Of a stretch of DNA of 64,000 nt, positions 54,301-64,000 are shown piece after piece. Made by a program: the position numbers and the translations under genes. The stretch spans positions 31,018,533 through 31,082,532 of the forward strand of contig JAKZAP010000001.1 of the NCBI GenBank assembly GCA_023053575.1, read 5' to 3'. The notes below the pieces were generated by a model, which was not told the DNA's origin, searched no databases, and was given only the letters and a program-made list of their open reading frames with translations. Positions within the stretch are counted from its first letter, which is position 1. Each line of letters starts with the position of its first letter. Origin of the DNA: Branchinecta lynchi. Taxonomy: Eukaryota; Arthropoda; Branchiopoda; Anostraca; Branchinectidae.

Positions 54301-57300
54301 TTGAATGAACCATTCAGGTAGCATCTAAAAAATGTGGTCAGGGATTTCTAAGAAACTATCTTGTCATACTTCTTGGTGAGGTCACAATTAAATTTTGGGG
54401 TAAATTCTGATAACTAAATAATTGACCAGCAAATTCAGTCATTGATAATGGTTTCTCTTTTAGATTGAAGTGCAGTCAAGCCTTCTGAACTTTAGAATAC
54501 CGTCAGCCGAGATCAACCCATAGTCAGTACCATCCATAAAGCAAAGGACACAGACGTATGTACCCATGGAACTTTCTGCATCTATAGAGGCTCTGTCATC
54601 ATAACTGTAACAGGAATCAGCATGGCTTGGAAGACAATCACATTAGGTAAGTATTTTAACTCAAAACGTAACTTACAAGGGCTTCAATGGTTTTCAATCC
54701 AAAGGACCTATGACATCAAAAGAAACCTTACTGCATCCAAGTAACTGGTGGTTGTAAATATTTTGCCAGTAGTTAATGGTAAGAGTTGTATTATCTTTCT
54801 TGCTTGAAAGTAGTTGCTGTTTAGGATGGGAATATGTTCAACATTTTGGATATCAGTTTACAAATGCGTCCTCCCTGCAAACATTTGAATGGCTTTAATT
54901 CGTATTGCCTTTCTTGCTCGTTACTAGTTGCTACTTAAGATGGAGTATTCAGTACCTGAAACCTTTCTTGCCCTGATCCTTGACCAGAACAGTGGATCTG
55001 TTTGTGAGAAGCATAAGCTAGAGATTTGATTTGTTTTGATGTTTAAAATTTTTTCATCTGCACCAGAGCAAAATAACACTAGGAAGTACCACCAAGACTT
55101 GACCAAATTGACACACATTCAAATAGCAGCGATACTAGCAGCCTTAGTGGTAGAGAACGTCCCTACTAAAACTTTTTGCAACATTGCAAAAATGATACAG
55201 CTTCCATTGTTTCCTTGGTGTTTGCAAACCCCACCTTTGCATAAATTTCTTAACCCGCAAGTTTGTCTCGCTTTAAATGGCGCAAGTGTAGTGGGCGGCG
55301 CTAAGGACTATGGCCCGTTTGCGAAAATAACACTAGGGAGTAGCAGCAACACTTGACAAAATTGAAAGATACTCAAATAGCAGCGATACCACCACCCCTA
55401 ACGGTAGAGAATGTCCCTACTGAGACTTACTCAGTTTTCACTAACGCTGGCTCCGACAACTTCATATTCTGAACATTGCAAAAAAATGATGTAGCCTCAG
55501 TTGTTTCCTCAGTGTGTGCAGACCGCACCTTTGCTTTACTAGAAATTCGTTAACCCGCAAGTTTGTCTCACTTCAAGTGCTGCAAGCATAGTGGGCGGTG
55601 CTACAAGTATGGACCATTTGCAAAGCATGGAAAGCATAGGTCTTGGCGCTGCTCCCTAGTGTTATTTACTTACAAATTTTCAGTCTCTTGTTTCATTTTT
55701 ACTACCTTTCTTGCTCAGAGGCAGTTGCTATTTGGATGAGAGTATTCAATTTCTTACGGTCATCAGTTACACAATTCGTTCTCATTACATTGCAACAAAA
55801 ATTATGTCAACTTTTTCCTCGGTGTGTGCAGACTGCACCTTTGCTTACTAGAAAATGTAGCTGACATCCGTTTTGCACCGTCAAATATGATTCACAGTCA
55901 GCTTGGGCTGAAGGAACATCTATTTACTAGAAATTTCTTAACCCGCAAGTTTGTCTCGCTTTAAATGTCGTCAGTGCAGTTGGTGGCGTTACGAGTATGG
56001 CCCGTTTTTATAAAGCATAGAAAGCATAGGTGTTGGCGCTATTCCCTAGCGTTATTTTGCTCTGATCCGCACACAAATTTCAGTCCTTCTATAATTTTTA
56101 TTACCTTTCTTGCTCAGAGGCAGTTGCTACTTTGGATGAAAATATTTAATTTATTACGGATAGCAGTTAGAAAGTTCGTCCTCTTTACATGAGTGTCTTC
56201 TTTCATTTGTATGACCTTTCTTGTTCGAAAGTAGTTGCTATTTAAGATGGAAATATTCAATATTGAAATCTTATGACCTTTCTTGTTCGAAAGTAGTTGC
56301 TATTTAAGATGGAAATATTCAATATTGAAATCTTTTCTTGCCTTTGCCGTTCATTAAAACAGAATATGGATTTATATGAGTCGCTTTGATGTGGCCAGGT
56401 TCGCTTCATCCGCATACAAATTTGTACTGACTTCTTAAATTTGCATTACCTTCCTTGTTCGAAGCTAGCTGCTATTTACTTTCGATACTGAAATCTTTTC
56501 TTGCCTTGGCCATGGATTAGAACAAAATGTGGATTAATATGATCCGTTTTGACGTGTCCAGGTTCGCTTAAAATCTATAATGCCTTGTTTAATTTTGATT
56601 ACCGTTCTTGCTCAGAAGCAGTTGCTATTTTGGATCGAGCTAAATTTTTTTCGGATATCAGTTAAAAATGAATCCTCTTTAGAAACTGTTTGAATGCCTT
56701 CTTTCACTTTTATGACCTTTCTTATTAGAAAGTCGTTGCTATTTAGGATGGAAATGTTCAATACCTACATCTTTTCTTGCCCTGGCCATGGATTAGAACA
56801 ATCAATCAATATATTTATTACCCGTCAAGAAAAACAATGAAGGGCATGTAGCCCTAGTGACCGAGTACAAAAACAAGACCAAATGTGTCGGTGGGATCCC
56901 AAAAATCTAATATTAGATTCAGACAATCGAGTCTTGTCTTCGCCAGATCCAGTCTTGGACAGGCTAATCATCAGAGAAAACCAAGTTCAGATATACCTCT
57001 ATAAGCCATATCTATTTTGACGATACTGACCGAGACTTCCTGCCGATTTCCGAGCGAACTACTAGTCCAGCAAAAAAAAAATACAGAAACAAAACAAAAC
57101 CAAAAAAAAATCCGGTTACAACCGGATTCCGGAATAATTACATGTCCGGGTAAAAAACCATTGTCATATACCGACTCAGCATCTCTTCTTACCCCTTAAT
57201 CTGTCATCTAATCGAACTTTTGCTTTTAACAAATTTTCCGGGTTTGGCCGGATTCCGGGCGAACTAGTTGTCCGGCGAGAAAATGATTTTCACCATAGTG

Positions 57301-60300
57301 TTCGGCATGTCTGTTTACCCATTAATCACACATTTAATCAACTTCAAATAAAACTTTTACTTTTAACCAACTTTCCGGTTTTCGCCGGATTCCGGGCAAA
57401 CTACATGTCCGGGTAGAAAATTGTTTTCACATAAGTGTTCAGCATGTCTTCTTGCCCGAAATCGAACATCTAACCAACTCGAAAGAAAACTTTTAATTTT
57501 AACAAACTTTCCGGGTTCGGCCGGATTCCGGGCGAATTACTTGTCCGTCGAAAAAATGGTTTTCACCATCGTCTTCAGCATGTCTTCCTACCCCTAAATC
57601 GAACATCTAATCAACTTCAAATAAAACTTTTACTTTTAATAAACTTTCCGGTTTTGGCCGGATTCCGGGCGAACTACTCTTCCGATGACAAAATGGTTTT
57701 CACCATCGTGCTCAGCATATCTTCTCACCCCATAATCGACCATCACATTAGCTGTTTCAAAATATTTTGTTTGCCCCTTAATTTGAACCCCCTCCCCCAC
57801 CCCTAAATGTAGGGCTACAAAGCCCATCTACGAACTCGAATGGTCCGACGACCCAACCTCACACCAAGTTTCATCAAAATATCTCATTCCCTTCGAGAGT
57901 TATCGTGCTTACAGACGGACGGACGGACGGACAGACGGACAACTTTTGCGATGTCATAGGTATCCCTCCACTTACGTTTTGGGATCCCAAAAAGAAAAGA
58001 AAAAAACAACAACAACAAGAAAAAAGACAATGCATCTAGCAAAACTTAACACTAAACACATAACATAGCTACAGATTATTGGATGGGAACAGAGGATGGA
58101 TTCATATGAAGCTTTAGCTGGAGGGATGGTGAGTGTGACAAAATGGTCTCATATAAGAAATGTTTCATGCAGAAGTACAAGTAGCCTAAAAAAGTACAGT
58201 AGATCTTATGAGTTGAGTGCTCACATCCCAGGTTTGTGACTTGCACTTGGCTTAACCATGTTTGGAAATGTGAAATATTTAGACAGTGAAAAAAGCATGT
58301 TTTTTCTCGAAAAGTTTTTGTTGTTATGAAAATATGGATGTGACTGAGTTCAGATACAAAGTGTGCTAAGTGTCAATAAAACGGTCATATCTTTCATGCG
58401 CTTAATGAGAAAAGAAAGCTTAATCAGCTGTGAAGTTGAAATAGAGGATGGGTTTGCTATAGGGAAACAACATCATCAACCACCTATATTCAGACATTAA
58501 TTTACGTTCTAATTGAAGTTTTTATTTGCAGGATAATAAACGCCTGACCTTCGTCTCATATTCCCTTGGACGCCAGTTACAATGAAAGAGCTGATTGGGT
58601 CACCATCAGTCAAGTATGCACCGGAATGAACAACATTTAGTGTTTAGTGGTTGAGAATGTTCACGACTGATTAAGTAAAGAATAATACAGTTTTCCTTCC
58701 AATGCTTCATTGTATGCTATAGCATAAATTAAAGTATATTCCTTGCCATCTTATGTCTTTGTAAGCAGTCAGTCTGGTCTTTATTGTATGCTGCTGTGTT
58801 ACTAAAGCAGTGTAACATAATCAGATAGTCTACTTCTCTGAGTAAATGTAATTTGTCGACTAATACAGTTTATGAGCTCTTGATGTTTGTCGGAGCTCAA
58901 CTAAACCCTGTAGTGTGAGGCAAGGAGCCACAATGCTGAGGCAAGGAGCTAACACTACCAAGGGCTCATCATTCACAAACTGTCGCCTAGATTTTAGGAC
59001 ATCGGGCTAGGGTCCATTGTGGTCGTTACTGATTGTATTCTTAGAGAATTACTATTTACAATGATTTTCCTCTTATAAGTATTAGGTCGCTATGGTCTGT
59101 AAATGTTGACGTAAGCTCTGTCAAATGTTGATCGTCCACAGTGTTTAGAGAGACCAGCAACGTAAGTAAAACCCCAATTCTACACCCAAACATGTAACAA
59201 AGGTGCCAAAACATTCCTATGGGCACCATGTGGTAGGTTCAAAGCACAACAGAATGTTTGATAACTACAATATACTAGTAGCTACAGAGGACTAAAAGTT
59301 CCTAATGATCAAGAAAGAAACTTAAATCTCTGCTACACAGCTAGATAGACTTGGTCCCATTCTCAGAGGGTTACTGGTCAGTATGATTTGCTCCAGATGG
59401 TAAAAGATCATGAGATTCAACTGTAGAGAACTGAATTCATCTTGTTTGAAGTGGTACATCTTAGCCAAAAAGGCACGGGGGGGGGGACTGTTTTTCCAAA
59501 GTGGGGCTTAGACCAGAGTAAATGAATGGTAAGTTTGGGAGTGGATTGGGAAATAAGAAAATTAAGTTACATTCTGGTCGTGAACTGTTTTTGTAAAGTG
59601 GGGCTTAGACCAGAGGAACTGAAACGGATGGTAAGTTTGGGAGTAGGTTGGAAAACAAGAAAAATAAGTTACATTCTGGTCCTTAGTTTCGGCATATGTG
59701 TGGTTCACACGGGGAGGATGTGTTTCATTTAGTGGGTTGATATTTTAAGCTGAAAGATTTGAAATTTTTTTAAAACACTAACTTTTGGTGAGAATCAACG
59801 GGAGTGAACGATCTGATTTGTTTCTCAAGGAAAAAAAAAACATTCCTGGCCTTTGTAGGTATGGGATGTTCCTTCTGGTAGGCTATGTAGCATCGGGAAT
59901 GTTTTTTTTTAAAAGAGAGTTTTCTCCTTTTGGTGTTTTATATTGTGTTTTCGAGAGTTTTCTATTTTGTTTTCCTTCCAGGCTTTTCGGGAATCAATTT
60001 TTTCATTCTTAATGTGATCACGGGCTTCATTTTTAGAGAGCAGAGGTGTCATTTCAGGTCATCAGCTGCTTAAAAAGATCAAAGTTTTGAGAGAGTACAC
60101 TGTAAAAAAAAATTGCAGTATTTGATACTAGGATCAATCTTGCCTTTATTGAGATAAGATCATCCCTAATTCGGATTGATTTCATCACAATAGAGATAAG
60201 TATTCCCAGTAGCAAATACTGGATCCTTATTCACAGAAACTTTTTACAGTGTAGGTGAGAGACCAAAACTGCTTACCATAATTTCCAGTGTTTCGACCGG

Positions 60301-63300
60301 CAGCTATCCCCTGGGTGCTGGGGGCAAACAACGCCGATGAATAAGATAGGCAATGGGTAGGTATGGTGCGCTGAATGTTGGGCCTTAACCACAAGGTTGA
60401 GAGTGACTACAGTGAAATAAATATAAACACAGAGTCTCAAACAACCCTGTAAAAAAGGTGCCAGAACAATGAGGAGGGTGACAGAAGTCAGCTCATCTGG
60501 GGATTCACTCAGTCCGGTTGTTTGATTATCTTTGTAGTGAGAATACCAATACGACTTCTAATTATCAGCAAACATCACACGTTTTCGAACTTCAAAGTTG
60601 TCGCCAAAATCGTTCCCGCAAGACTGCCAAGTGGACCTAGCAGGGTTGCCAACCAAGACTATTTTTTTCGCCGTTTTCTCCGGTAATAATTGATGCACCA
60701 GCACGGGACTTCGGCAATGGATTCCCTTGACCCATTGTGGGTCTCTGACGAATTTTAGGTCTAATTCTGGAGTTCCCCTTTAAGCTTAGACAAATTCTAG
60801 ATAGATTTTTGCTAGAAACGATCGGCAAACTGTGGGAGGGGGGTTGGAGGCGGTTTTTCTGGAATTCCGGTGATCGAGAATTTAGGTACTTCCGGATGGA
60901 CTGGGAAGGTGAAACTTGGCATGCTTATTAGGGACCCGGTCAGATTGACTAAGAAGTAGCTTTTACATTTTCTTGATTCCCAAGGGCCTATGATCGTTTT
61001 TGCCACAAGGATTTTGCTTACGGTCTTAATCTTAACCGCAAACTGCAAAAAAACACACACACTGCAATACATTTTTGAGATCCCCAAGGGGCCCATTATC
61101 GTTTGTGCCTCAAGTGTTTTACTTACAAATTCAACTCTAAACCCCGTAAATTGTGCAACTTATCAGCAAAGTGAAAAATATACTTTTTAACAAATGATAC
61201 ATTCTTGTGATCCCTAAAGGCCCAAGATCATTTGTGCCTCTTTTGCTCACAAATGGATATCGAATCTTAGAATCTCCGCGAACCTTAGCATATACGCTTA
61301 GCTGCTACCTCTCTTTACAGGTGCCATATGAGCTGACAGCTCTCGTTCATTATTATATCAATCATGGCATCCTTCAATCTCAGGCGAGAATGAGTAGGCT
61401 ATATCCTGTATTGCCTGTATGAAATTCAGTAGTCTTTTAGCTTGAAACAGTGAAGAAGCAATTGCTCTCCAAACACGTCAAGCTCTGTCTTAGCTTGAAT
61501 TTGGTCAGTCTTTTTTAGTGTTTTTCAGCTTAGTTTAAGGTTGGATACAACAGACCTGCTTCTGCACATCTTCATGGAATGCTACAGCATCCATGACTTC
61601 ATCCAAATCAGGATTTATGAATGAATGAATGGTCTGTAACGCCCTGTCCGAGGTCATAAGTGCAATAGAAGAGTAAATTTGTTTTGTTTTAAATTAGTGC
61701 TACCTGCTAAAGACTCCTGCTACGTGGCTAGTACAACCTGTCACTTATCTTTGCTTTATTGTTTAGATGCTCGGCTGGAAAAAGATGTTCGTGGATTTAC
61801 CAAATCAGAAGTTCAGAAACTTCTATCTAATGATGTTGTTGTGATTGCCGATTCTAAAAACTACATCAAAGGTACGCATCAAGCGAAAGCTAAGTTGATT
61901 TAGGAGGTTCAAAAACTGTTTGCATAGTCTACCACAAACACCCGATTTTGGGATAGCCGATGCCAAACGATCTAGCGTTGAAGCTAAGAGCGACCAAGCT
62001 TAGTAGTGAGGCTTCATAGCCGTAGGAAATTATTGTTGTTGTTTTCCTTTGTAAAATGTACTATTGTTGTATCATGTATATGGCCCCTGGGCTTTTAAAT
62101 ACAGTTATTATTATTATTATTATTATCCTATGCAAACGCTGGATACAGTATGTCAAATGCTGGATACTCTAGGCCAATCAGATATTGATGATTTGAGTGA
62201 AGCTCAGAAATCAATCAATCAGAATTCATTTATAGTAGGGTAGGTCAGGCTTATTGTATCAACAGGTATACAGCGTTTGGTGTAGGGTAATAAAAAATCA
62301 GGGGTTTGTGGATGACTGTTGCTTGATAATAGAACATACCTTGGTAGAATTGCTACTGACCTTCTGTACTATGGATTGTTTCATCATTCGTCGTCGCCAT
62401 GGTCAGTGTCTTTATAGGTGTTTCGCTGCTGAAATTTGTTGGGCTGTAAAAAACACCCTTTTCACTACATTTTTCGCCATACTTGGCGTCCCCAAAGATT
62501 ATGCTTTACAGTTTGAGAGAATCACCTTATGTAGGTCCGATATATGGGCGACACATTCTACAACAAAAGACTACTGCTCTTTTTTTCAGGCCCAAACAAG
62601 GGTGTATCTGGTGCAAAAAGCTGGTTATGACTGGAGCACCCTGATTCGCTAAAAAAAAAGACTTATTTGTGGTTACTTTGCGAATTTCACACAAATCTTG
62701 AGCATTTTTTAGGTTCAGGGACACAAGGGTTTGACCTACCCTAATTGATTTGTTGCGTAGCTGGTCAGAAAATCAGGCATTTATGGTTACTTTGAAGTCT
62801 GTTTTGAACGTTTCTCTGTTCCGACGTTTCGAACGAGGAATTTGTCACCACATGCAAACATTTTGCATCGCCCAAGGGACAAAATATAATTATTTTGTTG
62901 AAATTGTTGCCAAGTGTCTGTATACTTGCAGACTTGGTGCACGCCGAGTTGCAAAGTGGATAGACCGGAAGCGGCCCACGGTGTCACGCCAATGGTAGAA
63001 AGAGGCTCGGATGTATAATGGCCGTGGAACAAATAACACATTATCGCAACCACTCTATGCATTAAGGTTGTTTTCCTATCGGTTAGCCTGTTGGTGCTGG
63101 TTGGCCTGTTTCAGAGATGCAATTCTGTGTGGAAAAGTGCCTTCGTACAGTTGGCGGTCGAAAACTTTTTTAAAGTTATGCACAGTGACACAGTGTCACG
63201 CCAATGGTAGACAGAGGCTCGGATGTATAATGGCCATGGAACAAATGGCACATTGTCGCAACCAGTTTATACATTAAGGTTGTTTTCATATCGGTTAACC

Positions 63301-63840
63301 TGTTGTTTTTGGTTGGCATGTTTCAAAGTCAATGCGATTCGTGGCGAAAATGCGCCTTCATACCGTTGACGGTTGAAAACTTCTTGTAAAGTTAAGCCTT
63401 GGAAATTCGACTTCCATCGGCTGGGGGACAGAACACCCCAACGATATGACTTGTGCCATTCCTCGTTTATTTTGTGTGTATTACCCCGCCTTTTCTGAAC
63501 GGCGGCTCATAAATTACTTACAAAATTGAAATCCTGTATTTCAGGATACCGGTATGAGCTATATTGTATCTCCAAGTCGGTGAAAACTACCCAGTGTACA
63601 GTGCAGTGTGACATACTACCAGAAGACGCTTGGCAACGGAACCTCAACCTCCCCCCAGAGGATCAGTATACAAAAGATGTTTTTGATGCTTTAGTGTTTA
63701 GGTATGAGGCACCAGAACCAAGGAATAGGTGGGATCAACCTCTTTTCATTGTGAGACCCAATGAAGAACCTCCCATTGATGACATCATTAGCTCACTCTT
63801 TGGGCGTAAACCTCCACCTCCTAATCAGTCAACACAATCA
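51242..63840 (+). CDS. KTI12: KTI12, Elongator-associated P-loop protein, N-terminal part (3 exons)
   Basis: KTI12 binds Elongator and tRNA and, through its P-loop ATPase, supports wobble-uridine (U34) modification. Exons 51242-51386, 61767-61871 and 63545-63840 give 182 residues in phases 1, 1 and 0. P-loop GYPCSGKS is at 8-15. VVVIADSKNYIKGYRYELYC (72-91) is the family's hallmark after Walker B, followed by FRYEAPEPRNRWDQPLF-type sequence and PPPPNQSTQS at the end. Family members have 300-350 residues, so the C-terminal tRNA-binding part lies past the window. An in-frame stop at 51221-51223 fixes the start. The human gene has no comparable large introns within the coding region, as far as I recall. 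Confidence 0.9.
51440..52120. mobile_element. long MULE-like element enclosing a LINE piece
   Basis: Left end AAGCTGACTTTGAAACATTC and right block CCTTGCCAAGAAGGGTC to TTATGCATTTTTTGAA match the family at 39377-39674. Between them, the minus frame 52053-51637 encodes RTNHYMLGERRHTYGLKQ, then C-x4-C and ETMEHLLSECPRF, which is a non-LTR element C-terminus of the kind with an RNase H domain. The LINE piece is either inserted in, or captured by, the MULE-like element. Confidence 0.55.
52440..52840. mobile_element. HINE-2-like fragment
   Basis: A GGAGGGGGGCTGGAGGGGGACCGG-type stretch and a GGTGAACTCCAGAATTA block correspond to pieces of HINE-2 at 7780-7870 and to 60760-60850. A TCTTGGCAAGGGTCC scrap of the MULE-like family precedes it at 52458. 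Confidence 0.4.
52960..53345 (+). pseudogene. THAP-type zinc-finger relic with duplicated first part
   Basis: From 53128 the plus strand reads MSKTRVCCYPGCKPSVGIG, then after a frame break FLGQVVRSAWENFVKSK and RFRFLCEQPFGPDFL. This follows the THAP pattern: C-x-PGC, an invariant Trp, then after about 43 residues C-x2-H-F, with the zinc His replaced by Pro here. The first part is also present at 52966-53035 with a stop, through a tandem duplication of about 161 bp. THAP domains occur in P-element/Kolobok transposases and in host factors; which one this was cannot be told. It sits in KTI12 intron 1. Confidence 0.5.
53346..54789. other. KTI12 intron 1, unassigned; palindromic repeat near 54150-54260
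   Basis: 54150-54260 repeats TATCGTGGTATC and its inverse (ACCATGGTATCTGATACCAC), related to 31948-32105. Otherwise nothing recognised; the segment after 53346 may be decayed downstream sequence of the THAP relic. Confidence 0.4.
55064..56064 (+). mobile_element. composite hAT MITE, three joined partial copies
   Basis: Starts CAGAGCAAAATAACACTAGG and ends GTTATTTTGCTCTG. Flanked by ATCTGCAC (55056-55063) and ATCCGCAC (56065-56072), 7/8 identical. Inside, copy 1 loses its end at about 55325, where copy 2 (55325-55668) begins; a third tail runs 55805-56064. Same family as the split MITE at 18198. Confidence 0.75.
55855..55923 (+). mobile_element. 69-bp MULE-like fragment inserted in the hAT MITE
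   Basis: TTACTAGAAA flanks it at 55845-55854 and 55924-55933, a sequence that occurs once in the intact MITE copy. The insert GTAGCTGACATCCGTTTT.. to CTTGGGCTGAAGG is the end of the 32875-33332 family. Confidence 0.7.
56798..56871 (-). mobile_element. LINE 3' tail
   Basis: On the minus strand: CATGCCCTTCATTGTTTTTC, then AATAAATATATTGATTGATTG. Cut off upstream by the HINE-1 copy at 56872. Confidence 0.5.
56872..57993 (+). mobile_element. HINE-1 copy I, near full length
   Basis: AACAAGACC start, GGGATCCC, about five to six tandem units, the GACGGACGGACGGACGGACA tract near 57913, and a TTTTGGGATCCCAAAAA end. Inserted directly behind a LINE tail with no target duplication. Confidence 0.8.
57994..60097. 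other. KTI12 intron 1, mostly unassigned; tandem duplication 59479-59690
   Basis: GGGGCTTAGACCAGAG and GGTAAGTTTGGGAGT occur twice with a period of about 105 bp at 59479-59690. The remainder holds no recognised gene or repeat. Confidence 0.45.
60098..60251 (+). mobile_element. complete mariner-like MITE, 154 bp
   Basis: TA (60096-60097) and TA (60252-60253) flank inverted ends CACTGTAAAAA / TTTTTACAGTG, continuing into CAGTATTTG.TACT.GGA on the left and its inverse on the right. A partner copy lies at 5090-5212. Confidence 0.8.
60252..60644. other. unassigned
   Basis: KTI12 intron 1. Nothing recognised. Confidence 0.4.
60645..61340 (-). mobile_element. hAT end scrap followed by HINE-2 copy
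   Basis: 60645 carries CAGGGTTGCCAACC, the end type of the MITE at 24303. From about 60835 comes HINE-2: a GGAATTCCGGTGATCGAGAA block, GGTGAAACTTGGCATGC, then three tandem units with CCCAAGGG.C..ATCGTTT and a TTACAGGTGCCATATGAG terminus near 61318. It is the inverse of 11350-11990. Confidence 0.6.
61341..61766. other. end of KTI12 intron 1
   Basis: No repeat recognised. Ends with the exon 2 acceptor. Confidence 0.4.
61767..61871 (+). CDS. KTI12: KTI12 exon 2
   Basis: Acceptor TTGTTTAG, then DARLEKDVRGFTKSEVQKLL and VVVIADSKNYIK plus one base; donor GTACGC. Confidence 0.92.
62030..62128 (+). mobile_element. LINE 3' tail with ATT microsatellite
   Basis: ATATGGCCCCTGGGCTTTTA followed by CAGTTATTATTATTATTATT is the usual end of a CR1/L2-like element. 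In KTI12 intron 2. Confidence 0.6.
62129..62980. other. KTI12 intron 2, unassigned
   Basis: A 132-codon open frame at 62254-62652 has no recognisable features and is not called as a gene. Confidence 0.4.
62981..63405 (+). repeat. tandem duplication, period about 213 bp
   Basis: GTGTCACGCCAATGGTAGA occurs near 62981 and 63193, followed both times by GAGGCTCGGATGTATAATGG, CATTAAGGTTGTTTTC and a GTTGGCGGTCGAAAACTT-like end. Two diverged copies in KTI12 intron 2. Confidence 0.75.
63545..63840 (+). CDS. KTI12: KTI12 exon 3
   Basis: Acceptor GTATTTCAG, GYRYELYC to NQSTQS, donor GTAAGT at 63841. The open frame runs on to a stop at 63879, but that tail is best read as intron because the family continues for over 100 residues after this motif. 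Confidence 0.88.
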
Positions 63841-64000
63841 GTAAGTTCAGGTCGAAAGAAAGCTTCAGACAAGGTCTAGAACAAGCGAAGATGATAATCA
63901 TCGTGTGGTTCGTAAGAAACAAAAACATGCACGGGAGTTAAGTGTACTTGTAACACCAGTCTGTACATCAAAAGTACAATTCTATTAACATTAACTTATA

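Larger units (their letters stand above)
54790..56797 (+). repeat. intronic tandem repeats with TTCTTGCTCGAAAGTAGTTGCT units
   Basis: At least seven degenerate units (about 54796, 54912, 55700, 56108, 56212, 56277, 56450, 56605, 56715) carry CCTTTCTTG.TC..A.GTAGTTGCT.TTTA.GATGG. Two adjacent units at 56208-56335 are identical over about 65 bp. Some are followed by a TTTTGATGTGTCCAGGTTCG block. The hAT composite at 55064-56064 interrupts the array. Confidence 0.65.

Noticed and set aside
62254..62652. 132-codon frame in KTI12 intron 2
   Set aside because: No motif or similarity that I can recognise; lies between two real KTI12 exons on the same strand and is not needed for the protein.
63841..63879. 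Apparent C-terminus SSGRKKASDKV and stop of KTI12
   Set aside because: A GTAAGT donor precedes it, and KTI12 proteins continue for more than 100 residues after QSTQS.
1..64000. CRISPR arrays, bacterial operons, phage or integron structures
   Set aside because: Repeats here are element-derived and variable; spliced genes, LINEs and MITEs show eukaryotic DNA.

Overview
The window is animal nuclear DNA, most likely from an invertebrate with a repeat-rich genome. The evidence is spliced genes with kilobase introns, several kinds of non-LTR retrotransposon, hAT, Mutator-like and mariner-like cut-and-paste elements, and a tRNA-headed short repeat. I cannot name the species from sequence alone. Almost all short open frames here are shadows of repeats.

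Only two host genes can be supported, and both had to be assembled from exons. On the minus strand, 50849 down to 32590, lies a complete four-exon dUTPase gene (142 residues, all five dUTPase motifs, every exon junction in phase); its second intron uses a GC donor. On the plus strand, from 51242 to past the right edge, lies KTI12, the P-loop partner of the Elongator tRNA-modification complex. Three exons (182 residues) are visible and the C-terminal part is beyond the window. The two start codons face away from each other across 392 bp, so the genes probably share a bidirectional promoter. dUTPase keeps uracil out of DNA; KTI12 supports wobble-uridine modification of tRNA. Their pairing is positional and no shared pathway is implied.

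From 1 to about 32.5 kb there is no recognisable host exon. This part is a nest of mobile elements. It includes a foldback element (262-800); two families of minisatellite-bearing, GTCY-rich elements resembling Helentron-associated interspersed elements (called HINE-1 and HINE-2 here); and a hAT-type MITE (18198-23369) split by two LINE insertions, one of which keeps intact ORF1 and ORF2 frames. Further right are two more hAT MITEs (23696-24135 and 24303-24751) and a decayed LINE (25335-31230) split by a 4.56-kb hAT-like composite (25441-30002) that itself carries LINE and HINE-1 pieces.

The dUTPase introns hold a 1.3-kb foldback element with a 9-bp target duplication inserted in a hAT transposase relic, tRNA-like sequences, a TTAA-flanked MITE, hAT MITEs, LINE fragments and a palindromic cluster of four alternating repeats. 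KTI12 intron 1 (10.4 kb) holds a THAP-like zinc-finger relic, a composite hAT MITE, tandem repeats and a further HINE-1 copy. Several insertions could be ordered in time from target-site duplications and restored reading frames.
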